Shown here: positions 10,445 to 18,831 of the stretch, piece after piece
Numbering within the stretch: position 1 is the stretch's first letter
Layout: each line of letters starts with the position of its first letter
DNA from: Cellulomonas sp.
GTDB taxonomy: Bacteria > Actinomycetota > Actinomycetes > Actinomycetales > Cellulomonadaceae
Assembly (NCBI RefSeq): GCF_015234515.1
Contig: NZ_JADGMY010000023.1
Location: 618,366 to 682,365, forward strand
Reading direction: 5' to 3'
Length of the DNA: 64,000 nt
The notes under the pieces: generated by a model
The model's input: the letters and a program-made list of their open reading frames with translations, nothing else
Database searches by the model: none
What the model was told of the DNA's origin: nothing
Translations under genes and position numbers: made by a program

Positions 10445-11454
10445 CGCAGCGTCGGAACGTCGAGTCGGAGCTGCGCCGCACGCTCGACTACTTCTGGACC
10501 CAGCTTCCCGTGCCCGACGGGCCGACCGTCGCGTCGACCGCGATCGCGCTCCAGGTGGGGGGCGGCTCGGTGCGTGTCGGGGTGGATTCTGAGGGGCACC
10601 GGCACCTGCTCGTCCCCCTAGCCCACAGTCGTCCCGAGGTGTCCGACCGGAGCGGAACGGCGGTCCGGCTCACGACGCGGCCGCTGACATCGGAGGTGGG
10701 GGGCGGCCGCTACGTGGACCTCGAGTGCCTGCGGCCTGACCTGGACGGGGTGTTCACGGGCCTGGCGGCGGACATCTGCCTCGGCCTCGTGTCCGCCCCG
10801 GACGACCCCGGCACGACCGTGCGGCGGCATCTCGAGAACTGGCGCACGCTGCTGGGCTCCGGTGCGCAGACGTGGAACGCCACCCGCCTGGCCGGGTTGA
10901 CCGCCGAGCTCCTCGTGCTGGAGCAGCTGCTCGGACTCGACGAGGGGGCGGTCGCACTGTGGACGGGCCCCGACGGGGCCGCGCAGGACTTCCGTTCGGC
11001 GCGTCATGCCATCGAGGTCAAGGCGAGCCTCACCCGGGAGGGCAGGCTCGTCCGTGTCCACGGCACCGACCAGCTCGAACCGCCCGTGGGAGGCGTTCTC
11101 GGTCTGGTGTGGTTCCGGCTGCGTCAGACGAGCGCCGAGAACGGCGACGGTCTCGCCGACCTCATCGCGCGGTGCCTGGATGGGAGCAGCCACACGGCAA
11201 TGATCGAGCGGCTCGGAAAGCTCGACTTTCCCGGCGTTGCGTCCCCGGTCGTTCGTGAGTTCAGGTTTGAGGTGGTCGAGCAGCGCTGGTACCTGGTGGA
11301 CGACGGCTTCCCGGCGATCTCTCCCCAGAAGTTCGAGCACGCTGCCGTACCAGCTGGTGTCGGAGGCGTCGAGTATCTGGTGGACCTGGATGTCGTGACT
11401 CCGGAGCTGCGGCCGGTGGGAGACCTGTACGCCGTGGTGGTGGAGGACTCGTGA
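10441..11454 (+). CDS. PD-(D/E)XK motif protein (DUF4420-like nuclease)
   Basis: ATGA overlap with Z1 gene; RSARHAIEVKASLTREGR catalytic-like ExK; typical Z1-operon partner. Confidence 0.8.
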   Translation: MTQRRNVESELRRTLDYFWTQLPVPDGPTVASTAIALQVGGGSVRVGVDSEGHRHLLVPLAHSRPEVSDRSGTAVRLTTRPLTSEVGGGRYVDLECLRPDLDGVFTGLAADICLGLVSAPDDPGTTVRRHLENWRTLLGSGAQTWNATRLAGLTAELLVLEQLLGLDEGAVALWTGPDGAAQDFRSARHAIEVKASLTREGRLVRVHGTDQLEPPVGGVLGLVWFRLRQTSAENGDGLADLIARCLDGSSHTAMIERLGKLDFPGVASPVVREFRFEVVEQRWYLVDDGFPAISPQKFEHAAVPAGVGGVEYLVDLDVVTPELRPVGDLYAVVVEDS

Positions 11455-13319
11455 CTGCTCCGACGTGGTTCTCGCAGCCGTTCTCACCTGCGGGTGGGAT
11501 CACTGCCGAGGGACTGCGGAATCAGCTCGGCCGGCCGTCACTGTCCTTGCTGACCGTCCTGGTGCGTGAGGCTGCGCAGAACTCCTGGGACGCCCGGATC
11601 GGTGAGCGTGTCGACTTCTCCATGCACCTCGGGACTGTCGGGCCTGATCGCGCGCATGTCTGGCGGGAGCTGCTCCTCCCCGGCGCACCGCGACCGGTGG
11701 GACCGGTCCGCGGCCTGGGGGAGTCGTTGCGCAAGAGGTCGATCCGCTACCTGGCCGTGACAGACCGGGGGACGACGGGCCTAGGGGGGCCGACGCGATC
11801 GGACCACTACGCAGAGCCGGGAAACCGCGGGTGGCTCTCGTTCGTGCTCAACTCCGGCGAGAAGCAGGACACTGACGGTGGCGGTGGCACCTACGGGTAC
11901 GGGAAGGGTGCGTTCTTCCTGGCGAGCCGAGTTGGCACCATCCTGATCCACACGAGGTTCAGGGATGAGAGCGGCGAGCTCCGCACACGGCTCATCGGCT
12001 CGGCACTTCTGGGCGAGTTCCACGACCGAGACCGGAGACCGTTCACCGGACGCCACTGGTGGGGGGACGTCAGGTCCGACCACTGCGAGCCCCTCGTCGA
12101 CCAGGTGGCTTCCGAGTACGCCGATCGTCTGGGACTGCCCCCGTTCGAGGGAAACTCGACGGGGACAACGGTCGTCGTGATGGACCCGGACCTGAGAGAC
12201 GCGTCGGACGACGGGGACGGGCCGGACCTCTCGCAGGACGAGGCGGGCGAGTACCTCGCGGACGCAGCGGCATGGAATCTTTGGCCACTGACTCTGGTCG
12301 ACCGCGACCAGCGGCTGAACCTGTCGATCTCGGTGAACGGCGTCGCCGTCCAGGTCCCAAATGAGTCGAACGATGCCGCCATCGCTTGCTTTGCTCGCGC
12401 GTACCGGAAGATGCTCGAGCGTGAGCCCGGTGGCCGGATCGAGTGCTTGAAGCCTCGCCGTCTCCTCGGTCAGTTCGCGGTCGAGCAGACGTTCGGCGCA
12501 AGCGTCCGCCATCGAGCGGCGGAGGAACTGGGACTCGAGCGCGACAAGGCTCCGCACCACGTTGCCCTGATGCGTCACCCGGACCTCGTGGTCGGCTACT
12601 TCGAGGGTCAGGCGAAGCCGCATCCTGAGGTGGGGTACGCGGGAGTGTTCAAGGTCGACGACGACCTCGACGTGGTCTTTTCCCGTGCCGAGCCGCCGAC
12701 CCACGACGCCTGGGTGGACGCCCAGCTGAGCGGGCATGACGCGACGTTCGTCCGTGTCGCGCGCCGGCGGCTGTCCGACCGTTGTGCCGACCTGGTCGGA
12801 CCCCGCCACGTCCCCCGCGCCGTCGAGAGCACCCCCGTCGGAGGTGTCTCGCAGCGCCTCGGGTTCCTGCTCGCGGGCGGGGGAGGTGCTCCGGTGGATG
12901 GTGACCAGGATGTCGTGGTGCAACCCCCGAGCCGGGGTGGTGACGCTACGGGCGCGGGCGGCGGTGCCCGGCGGTCGGGTGACGGTACGGGGCGGGCCGG
13001 TGCACGGCGGAAGCCGCGCTTCGTCGGAGAACCGCGCTTCGAGATGCTCGACGGGCGCTGGGTTGTGGCGCAGGCCCTGCGTGTCTCGTCGGAAGGGAGG
13101 GTACGGGGATGTGTCGCCGTCGTCACCGGTGAGGGCACCGAGGCCTCGGCGCCGGTTGCCGCCGGCCAACCGACTGTCCTGGGATGGCGCCGCTCGGACG
13201 GTGCCGTCGTCCTCGGGGACACCGTCGATGCCGGTAACGAGGAGCTGGACCTACTTGCGTGTCCGGTCGAGGATGCGGCACTGGAACTGACCGTCGAGTG
13301 GGACGGGAACCTGTCGTGA
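11451..13319 (+). CDS. GHKL-type ATPase (paraMORC/MutL-like HATPase)
   Basis: N box VREAAQNSWDA; G1 AVTDRGTTGLGG; G2 GGGGTYGYGKGAFFLAS; GTGA overlap with upstream gene. Confidence 0.85.
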   Translation: MTAPTWFSQPFSPAGGITAEGLRNQLGRPSLSLLTVLVREAAQNSWDARIGERVDFSMHLGTVGPDRAHVWRELLLPGAPRPVGPVRGLGESLRKRSIRYLAVTDRGTTGLGGPTRSDHYAEPGNRGWLSFVLNSGEKQDTDGGGGTYGYGKGAFFLASRVGTILIHTRFRDESGELRTRLIGSALLGEFHDRDRRPFTGRHWWGDVRSDHCEPLVDQVASEYADRLGLPPFEGNSTGTTVVVMDPDLRDASDDGDGPDLSQDEAGEYLADAAAWNLWPLTLVDRDQRLNLSISVNGVAVQVPNESNDAAIACFARAYRKMLEREPGGRIECLKPRRLLGQFAVEQTFGASVRHRAAEELGLERDKAPHHVALMRHPDLVVGYFEGQAKPHPEVGYAGVFKVDDDLDVVFSRAEPPTHDAWVDAQLSGHDATFVRVARRRLSDRCADLVGPRHVPRAVESTPVGGVSQRLGFLLAGGGGAPVDGDQDVVVQPPSRGGDATGAGGGARRSGDGTGRAGARRKPRFVGEPRFEMLDGRWVVAQALRVSSEGRVRGCVAVVTGEGTEASAPVAAGQPTVLGWRRSDGAVVLGDTVDAGNEELDLLACPVEDAALELTVEWDGNLS

Positions 13320-14218
13320 GGACTACTCCCTACGCGGTCCCTAGGCCCTCCGAGGTCATCGCCGAACCCTGGTTCTCTGGGGGCCTACCCGTGGGCCGCC
13401 TTGTCGCGGGCTGGGACTACGAGAGTCTCCTCAAGTTCGAGCGCGTCGTACGGGTGAACCTTCGCACCGTGCTCGAGCAGGCAGGGCTCGAGGCGAACAC
13501 GCCCGTCGCCCTGCACGTCCGGTACTGGGCAAGCGGGTCGATGGTGAGGTGCTCGGCGGTCGTCCAAGGCCTGGTTGCCGACAGCACGGGGTGGTCACAT
13601 GCGCACCTGATCGCCCCGGTGCACGGGAGCGACCTGGCCGGGGAGCTCGTTCTGGAGACAACCCTCGTCAGGCAGGACGACGTCGAGAGCAACCGGTTCA
13701 CGGCCAGGCGGGCGGGCAGCATTCTCTGGCGCGACGCGCACCATCTTGCGCTAGAGGGGGAGGGAGGCCTGCTGCCTGTGGCTCCGGTGCGGTTCCGGGA
13801 GCAGGGGTTCCCCCCGGATGCTGCGTGGTACATCAGTCTCGACGGCGCGGACTGGTCGGCCCCCGCGATGGGCAACCTGCTCGTCCTCCTGAACGTCGAC
13901 AACAGCTCGGTCGTCGAAGCGCTCGAGCCCGGGGATAGTGGCTCGGCGCTCCTGTGGGACGCGCTCATGGTCGACGTGGTCTGCGACCTCGTCAGACGAG
14001 CGCTCGATGACGACGAGTTCCGACCTGTGCAGTCCGACGAGGACGAGCTGTCGACCGGTGGTCTGGTGACAGGTCTGATCCGTTCGTTCCTGAGGCTGCC
14101 CGGTGAGGAGCTTGACGACGCTGTTGCTCGGCTCAGGGGCGAGTGGGTCCGAGACCCGTCCCTCGTCAGGTCACGAGCGCAGAGCGCGCTGAAGTTCCCG
14201 AGGGCGGTCAAGTCATGA
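13316..14218 (+). CDS. hypothetical protein of Z1/paraMORC operon (301 aa)
   Basis: GTG start overlapping the ATPase TGA (GTGA); good coding bias; no recognisable motif. Confidence 0.8.
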   Translation: MRTTPYAVPRPSEVIAEPWFSGGLPVGRLVAGWDYESLLKFERVVRVNLRTVLEQAGLEANTPVALHVRYWASGSMVRCSAVVQGLVADSTGWSHAHLIAPVHGSDLAGELVLETTLVRQDDVESNRFTARRAGSILWRDAHHLALEGEGGLLPVAPVRFREQGFPPDAAWYISLDGADWSAPAMGNLLVLLNVDNSSVVEALEPGDSGSALLWDALMVDVVCDLVRRALDDDEFRPVQSDEDELSTGGLVTGLIRSFLRLPGEELDDAVARLRGEWVRDPSLVRSRAQSALKFPRAVKS

Positions 14219-14976
14219 CTCGGCTCTACCCGAGGCTCCTCCCTGCCGAGGCCGAAGCGCGATTCGCCTCTCTCGCGCAAGCCGCGGCCCAGTCGGATGG
14301 TGTCCCGGAAAGGGTCACCGCAGCGCGTACGGTGTTCGCGGCCTCCGGTGGTCGGCGGACCCAGGTTGACGAGTTGCGCGGCCTTCGTGCCAGGGTGCTG
14401 GCGCTCGCTGTGGAGCACGGGTTCCCCGACCGGGGTGGGACCGACAGTCGGAGCAGCTTCGACCGTGCACTAGCCCGGCTCCTTCACCTGGAGATGGGCA
14501 TCGGTCCGGGCGAGGCCTCCCAGCGTCAGGTGTGGGCGTATCTTGCACTCGTCCTCCTCCCTGACGTCTGCGCCTGGCGGTTCCCGCCGGGGGCGGGCGG
14601 GTTCGTGGCGGACAGGTTCAAGGGCACGGACCTGACGCGGCACGTGTTGGCGAGGCTCTGGTGGCGTGCCCATCTGCTGCGCGACGAGCAGCCAAGGGCC
14701 GATCCTTATTGGATGCTCGATGTGCTGGGTGAGGCCGACCTGGATCAGATCATGGCGCGGCGGCGGTCGGTTGCGGCCAGCCCGGGACTGGTGCGTGCCG
14801 TCGTGCGCACGTCAGCGGCGGAGGACGGGAGCGGGGGCAGGGAGGTCTTCCGCGACCTCCTGAAGCGATTGCTACGACTCACGGCCTTCCTCGACGTGGA
14901 CTGGATGGGAGAGGCGGAACTCACGGCGCTCGTCGCCCGTGAGAGAGCCGTATCCCTCGCACACCTCGGTCGGTGA
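14215..14976 (+). CDS. DUF6339-like protein of Z1/paraMORC operon
   Basis: ATGA overlap; MTRLYPRLLPAEAEARF...WAYLALVLLPDVCAWRFP...RNxF-like family features recalled for DUF6339. Confidence 0.7.
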   Translation: MTRLYPRLLPAEAEARFASLAQAAAQSDGVPERVTAARTVFAASGGRRTQVDELRGLRARVLALAVEHGFPDRGGTDSRSSFDRALARLLHLEMGIGPGEASQRQVWAYLALVLLPDVCAWRFPPGAGGFVADRFKGTDLTRHVLARLWWRAHLLRDEQPRADPYWMLDVLGEADLDQIMARRRSVAASPGLVRAVVRTSAAEDGSGGREVFRDLLKRLLRLTAFLDVDWMGEAELTALVARERAVSLAHLGR

Positions 14977-14993
14977 GTAAGGTCAGGCGACCG

Positions 14994-15527
14994 TCAGGGG
15001 ATCTGTGTCCGCGGTCGGTGGTGACTCGGTACGTCGTGACCTACGCCGATTTCCTCCGCAGGGCGGTCGAGCCCGCGGACGACGGCGTTGATCTCATCCG
15101 CTATCACCCAAGCCTCCTCGTGTTCCCAGTAGCGGAGCACGCGCCACCCCGCAGACTCGAGCACGTGGTTGGTGTCGGTATCCCGGACAACGTTCCGGCG
15201 TAACTTGGTGAGCCACCAGTCGGAGTTGGCTCGTGGCTGGGTCCCGTGCTCGGGGCAGCCGTGCCAGAAGCACCCGTCCAGGAAGATCGCGATCCTCGAT
15301 CGCGTGAATGCGATGTCGATGGTCCTCCGCGGGAGCCCTGGGACGGGGTAGTTGACCCGGTAGCGCAGCCCACGGGCGTGGAGAATGCGGCGGACGTCGA
15401 GCTCGGGCTTTGTGTCCCGCCGTCGAGCCGCGCTCATCCGTTCGCTCACCGACGGGCTCGACGCCCCCGGGTGCGGGGCAACCTGCTCCATGGGAACCAG
15501 CGTACCTGGCGGGGTGGCAGCGTTCAT
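14994..15527 (-). CDS. vsr: very short patch repair (Vsr) endonuclease
   Basis: RRRDTKPELDVRRILHARGLRYRVNYPVPGLPRRTIDIAFTRSRIAIFLDGCFWHGCPEHGTQPRANSDWW hallmark. Confidence 0.93.
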   Translation of the reverse strand: MNAATPPGTLVPMEQVAPHPGASSPSVSERMSAARRRDTKPELDVRRILHARGLRYRVNYPVPGLPRRTIDIAFTRSRIAIFLDGCFWHGCPEHGTQPRANSDWWLTKLRRNVVRDTDTNHVLESAGWRVLRYWEHEEAWVIADEINAVVRGLDRPAEEIGVGHDVPSHHRPRTQIP

Positions 15528-15586
15528 GGTGAGATCGAGCGTGTCCGCAGGTCAGGGCTGGGGCCGGCAGCGGGTACGATCGCCCG

Positions 15587-17113
15587 GTGACGAGCGACGG
15601 GCTTCCTGGGGCCCCCTTCACTGTCCTCGATCTCTTCGCCGGCTGTGGTGGTCTCACGGAGGGCTTCCACCAGTACCGCCCCACCGGCGCGACCGGCCCC
15701 GTCTTCCGCACCCTCGGGGCTGTCGAGTGGGAGCCCGCGGCAGCCGCGACCTATGCCGCCAACTTCGTCGACGGGCCACGCCGCGGTGTGGCCGCCCCGC
15801 CCGAGATCGTCTGTCGAGACATCGTCGGCTGGGAGCCGCGGTGGGCGCCGGGCGAGATCGATGTCGTGGTCGGGGGGCCTCCCTGCCAGGGGTTCTCAGG
15901 GCTCAACCGCGAGAGGGTGCGGGCCGATCGCAACACGCTGTGGCAGGAGTTCATCCGCGTCGTCGTCGCCATGCAGCCCAAGGTCTTCGTGATCGAGAAC
16001 GTCGACAGGTTCCTCCGGTCGGTCGAGTTCCAGGATCTGAAGGAGCGGATCGGCGGCGCCGACCTGATGAACTATCGGCTGGTCGACCCCGGATCGAAGC
16101 CGGGTGAGGACGCGTGGGCCCAAGACCGCCGCTACCTCCTGAACGCCGCCGACTTCGGCGCTCCGCAGGCCCGCCGGCGAGCCATCGTCATGGGCGTCAG
16201 GACGGACGCCGACCTCCGCCTCGACCTGCTGCGCTACCCGAGACAGACGCACTCGAAAGAGATGCTGAAGCACAAGAAGGACCTCGAGGGCATCAGTCTC
16301 CCCCTCGGCAGCGAGGAACCGTGGGCGACCGCCGACGCGATCTTCGAGGAGACGGCGAGGAGGAGCGTGGCTGCGGAACTGCCGACGCTCGCTGCACGCT
16401 CGGTCCGTGGAGTTGGCGGCCGGTACCCCGGGCCGTTCCGCACGACCGACCTCCACATCGGGCGAAGGCCGGAGCAAGTCTCGCTCGCGCGTTACCGGGC
16501 GATCCCGCGTGGCGGGAACCGGAAGGACCTGAGAGGCCGGTACGTCTGCCGCTTCCGCGACGGCACCGAGATGATCACGGAGAAGGTCGGGTTGCCCCGC
16601 GGGAACGACGGCGAGCTGCTCGTGCTGGGTGCCCACACTGTGGTCGAGGAAGGTGTGCCGACGTCCGAACGAGTCCTGGTCCGGGACGCCGTCGCCGTCA
16701 CGGAGGAGACTGCGAGGCGTCGCAGCAGGTCGCAGCGGTACAGCGCCGTCGTGGTCGCCGGTGACGTCGAGCGGCCCGCCCAGCTCGAGTACCTCTCCAC
16801 CGTCTCGTGGGACGCGCACGACGCAGGCTCGGGAGACGTCATGGGCAGGCTCCGGCGCGGTGAGCCGTCCGTGACCGTCCGCACCGAGTTCTTCAAGCCC
16901 GAGAAGGGGCGCTACCTGCATCCATCGGAGGACAGGCCCATCACGCACCTCGAGGCAGCGCGTCTCCAGGGCTTCCCCGACGACTACGTGTGGTTCGGCT
17001 CGAAGATCGAGATCGCACGGCAGATCGGTAACGCAGTGCCCATCCCGCTCGGTCGCCGGATTGCGGAGTCGATCTACCGGTACCTCAGTCAAGCGCAGGA
17101 CAGCGCGGGCTGA
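15587..17113 (+). CDS. DNA (cytosine-5-)-methyltransferase
   Basis: Motif I VLDLFAGCGGLTEGF, motif IV GGPPCQGFSGLN, motif VI VIENV, motif VIII QARRRAIVMG, motif X RQIGNAVPIPLG. Confidence 0.95.
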   Translation: MTSDGLPGAPFTVLDLFAGCGGLTEGFHQYRPTGATGPVFRTLGAVEWEPAAAATYAANFVDGPRRGVAAPPEIVCRDIVGWEPRWAPGEIDVVVGGPPCQGFSGLNRERVRADRNTLWQEFIRVVVAMQPKVFVIENVDRFLRSVEFQDLKERIGGADLMNYRLVDPGSKPGEDAWAQDRRYLLNAADFGAPQARRRAIVMGVRTDADLRLDLLRYPRQTHSKEMLKHKKDLEGISLPLGSEEPWATADAIFEETARRSVAAELPTLAARSVRGVGGRYPGPFRTTDLHIGRRPEQVSLARYRAIPRGGNRKDLRGRYVCRFRDGTEMITEKVGLPRGNDGELLVLGAHTVVEEGVPTSERVLVRDAVAVTEETARRRSRSQRYSAVVVAGDVERPAQLEYLSTVSWDAHDAGSGDVMGRLRRGEPSVTVRTEFFKPEKGRYLHPSEDRPITHLEAARLQGFPDDYVWFGSKIEIARQIGNAVPIPLGRRIAESIYRYLSQAQDSAG

Positions 17114-17209
17114 TCTGCGAAGAGGTCTCATGGCGGCAGCCGTAGCCGCCGTCGGAGCTGGGTCGTCGAGCCCCATGGGGGACGGTCCTCGTGCGTCACG
17201 TGCTGTGCG

Positions 17210-17390
17210 GACCGGCGCTGGTGCCCCAGGACGTTGTCGTGCGGGCCGTCGGCGAGCTCGTCGGACGCCCGCGTGTAGTAGCTCCAGCGGTCGGCGTGGT
17301 CGACGTCCCGACCTGCCGCGGGCGCTCCATGGGCCGAGCTCACCAGCACGCCCGGGAGAGGGGCAAGCTCCACGGCAGGCATTCACCCTG
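17210..17390 (-). pseudogene. degraded copy of the 5' end and upstream region of the HNH gene at 18832-19818
   Basis: DNA similarity: gtgccccaggacgttgtcgt...cgagctcgtcgg...tgtagtagctcca.gcggtcggcgt...catgggccgagctcaccag vs 19708-19840 gtgccccaggacgtcgccgt...cgagctcgtcgg...tgtagcagctccaggcggtcggcgt...catgggccgagctcatcag. Peptide WSYYTRASDEL...NVLGH vs WSCYTGTTDEL...DVLGH. Confidence 0.75.
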
Positions 17391-17455
17391 ACAACAGCCC
17401 TCGCCGGCGATGGTGCAAGAGTCGACCCTCGGTGAGACTCCGCCGCGGCGTCCCG

Positions 17456-18685
17456 TCACGCCCGACCCACGCCCCGCCTCCCCGCCCGAGCTGCGAACCC
17501 GTCCAGCGCGGTGAGCACCTGCGTCGACTGCCACAGCACCGACCGGCGCCGCCCGCCGACCTCCGCCAGCGCACCAGCCGCCACGAGCCGCTCGATCGCC
17601 CGCATCGCGTTGGTGTGTGAGATGCCGAGCTCACGCTGGACGGTGGCGGTGTTGACGACCGGGTGGCGGAGGACGAGCTCGACCAACGGCCATGCGGACG
17701 AGTCCGAGCGTGCCTTGATCCGCATCCGCCACTCGCTGCGCGCCGCGCGGAGGTCCGCCAGCAGGATGCGGCCGTTCGCGACGGCCTCGTGCGTGGCGCG
17801 AGCGAGCTCGAGGACGATCGCTGCCGGATCGCCCGCACGGTAGGCGGTGAGCGCGTCGAAGTACGCGGACGTGTCCACGAGCAGGCCGGCGGACACCGGA
17901 ACGGTGACGGACCTCGTCAGCCCGCGGCGTCGCAGGAGGGCGTGGATCAGGGCCCTGCCGGTGCGCCCGTTGCCGTCGGGGAAGGGGTGGATCGTCTCGA
18001 ACTGTGCATGCGTGAGTGCCGCGTGGACGAGCGGGGGGATGTCGTCGCGGTGGGCGAACGCCACGAGGTCGGCGATCGCCGTGGGGACGCGGCCGGGGTG
18101 CGGGGCGACGAACGCGGCACCGTGAGGGGAGTACCCGGTGCCGCCGATCCAGACCTGCTCGGTGCGCCACCGACCGGCCGCCTCCGGCTCGGCGCCCTCG
18201 AGCAGCGCGCGGTGCATCGCGAGGATCGCGTCGGCGTCGATCGTCTCCGACAGTGCGATCGCCGCCTGCATCGCGTGCACGTTGCCGACGATCTGCACGG
18301 CGTTCCGCCGGGCTTCTTCTCCGAGCTCCGCGAGGGCGATCTGCTTGGCGCCGGACGTCAGGTTCTCGATCTGGGAGCTCGAGGCGGACTCGGACCGGAG
18401 CAGGATCGCAGCGAAGGGAGCCACGTCGCCGGCCGCTTCGGCGTCGAAGTCCCGGATCACCGCGGACGCCTCCTCGGCGGCCGCCGCAGCGGCGCGCGGC
18501 AGCCGCACGTCGAGGTCCGCGACGGCCGGCGTCACGGCAGCGCGATACGGCTCCCGGAGCGCCGCGCGTGCCGACTGCGAGAGCAGGTCGGGCGGAAGCG
18601 TCGATCGCCACGGTCGTTCCTCCCACGCGAGCGCAGGCCAGGATCGGTGGGCTCTCGGCTGATCGGCGTCAGCAACGGTGTGCAC
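17456..18685 (-). CDS. Fic family protein with N-terminal inhibitory motif and C-terminal winged helix
   Basis: Fic motif HPFPDGNGRTGR; inhibitory [S/T]xxxE[G/N] motif SSQIEN; C-term VNTATVQRELGISHTNAMRAIERLVAAGAL HTH. Confidence 0.92.
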   Translation of the reverse strand: MHTVADADQPRAHRSWPALAWEERPWRSTLPPDLLSQSARAALREPYRAAVTPAVADLDVRLPRAAAAAAEEASAVIRDFDAEAAGDVAPFAAILLRSESASSSQIENLTSGAKQIALAELGEEARRNAVQIVGNVHAMQAAIALSETIDADAILAMHRALLEGAEPEAAGRWRTEQVWIGGTGYSPHGAAFVAPHPGRVPTAIADLVAFAHRDDIPPLVHAALTHAQFETIHPFPDGNGRTGRALIHALLRRRGLTRSVTVPVSAGLLVDTSAYFDALTAYRAGDPAAIVLELARATHEAVANGRILLADLRAARSEWRMRIKARSDSSAWPLVELVLRHPVVNTATVQRELGISHTNAMRAIERLVAAGALAEVGGRRRSVLWQSTQVLTALDGFAARAGRRGVGRA

Positions 18686-18702
18686 CTGAAGATGCTACCC
18701 AT

Positions 18703-18716
18703 CTATCAGTAGATAG
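18703..18716. promoter_or_regulatory. inverted repeat CTATC-AGTA-GATAG upstream of fic start
   Basis: Perfect 5-bp arms 18-31 bp upstream of the GTG start; AT-rich in a GC-rich context. Confidence 0.4.
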
Positions 18717-18831
18717 GGATGGATAAGCGTGCCTCATGTCCATCCCTGGGCACGATCCCCACGCCGCGCACGCATGAACCCGGACCGCCGGGCCTGCCCG
18801 TCGAACCGGCGCACGCTCGGCGGCGGGGCCC

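Noticed and set aside
7820-14976. Calling the operon a complete mza (MutL-Z1-DUF-AIPR) system
   Set aside because: No AIPR-domain gene is visible; gene content instead includes PD-(D/E)XK and DUF6339-like proteins, so only a related paraMORC/Z1 system is claimed.
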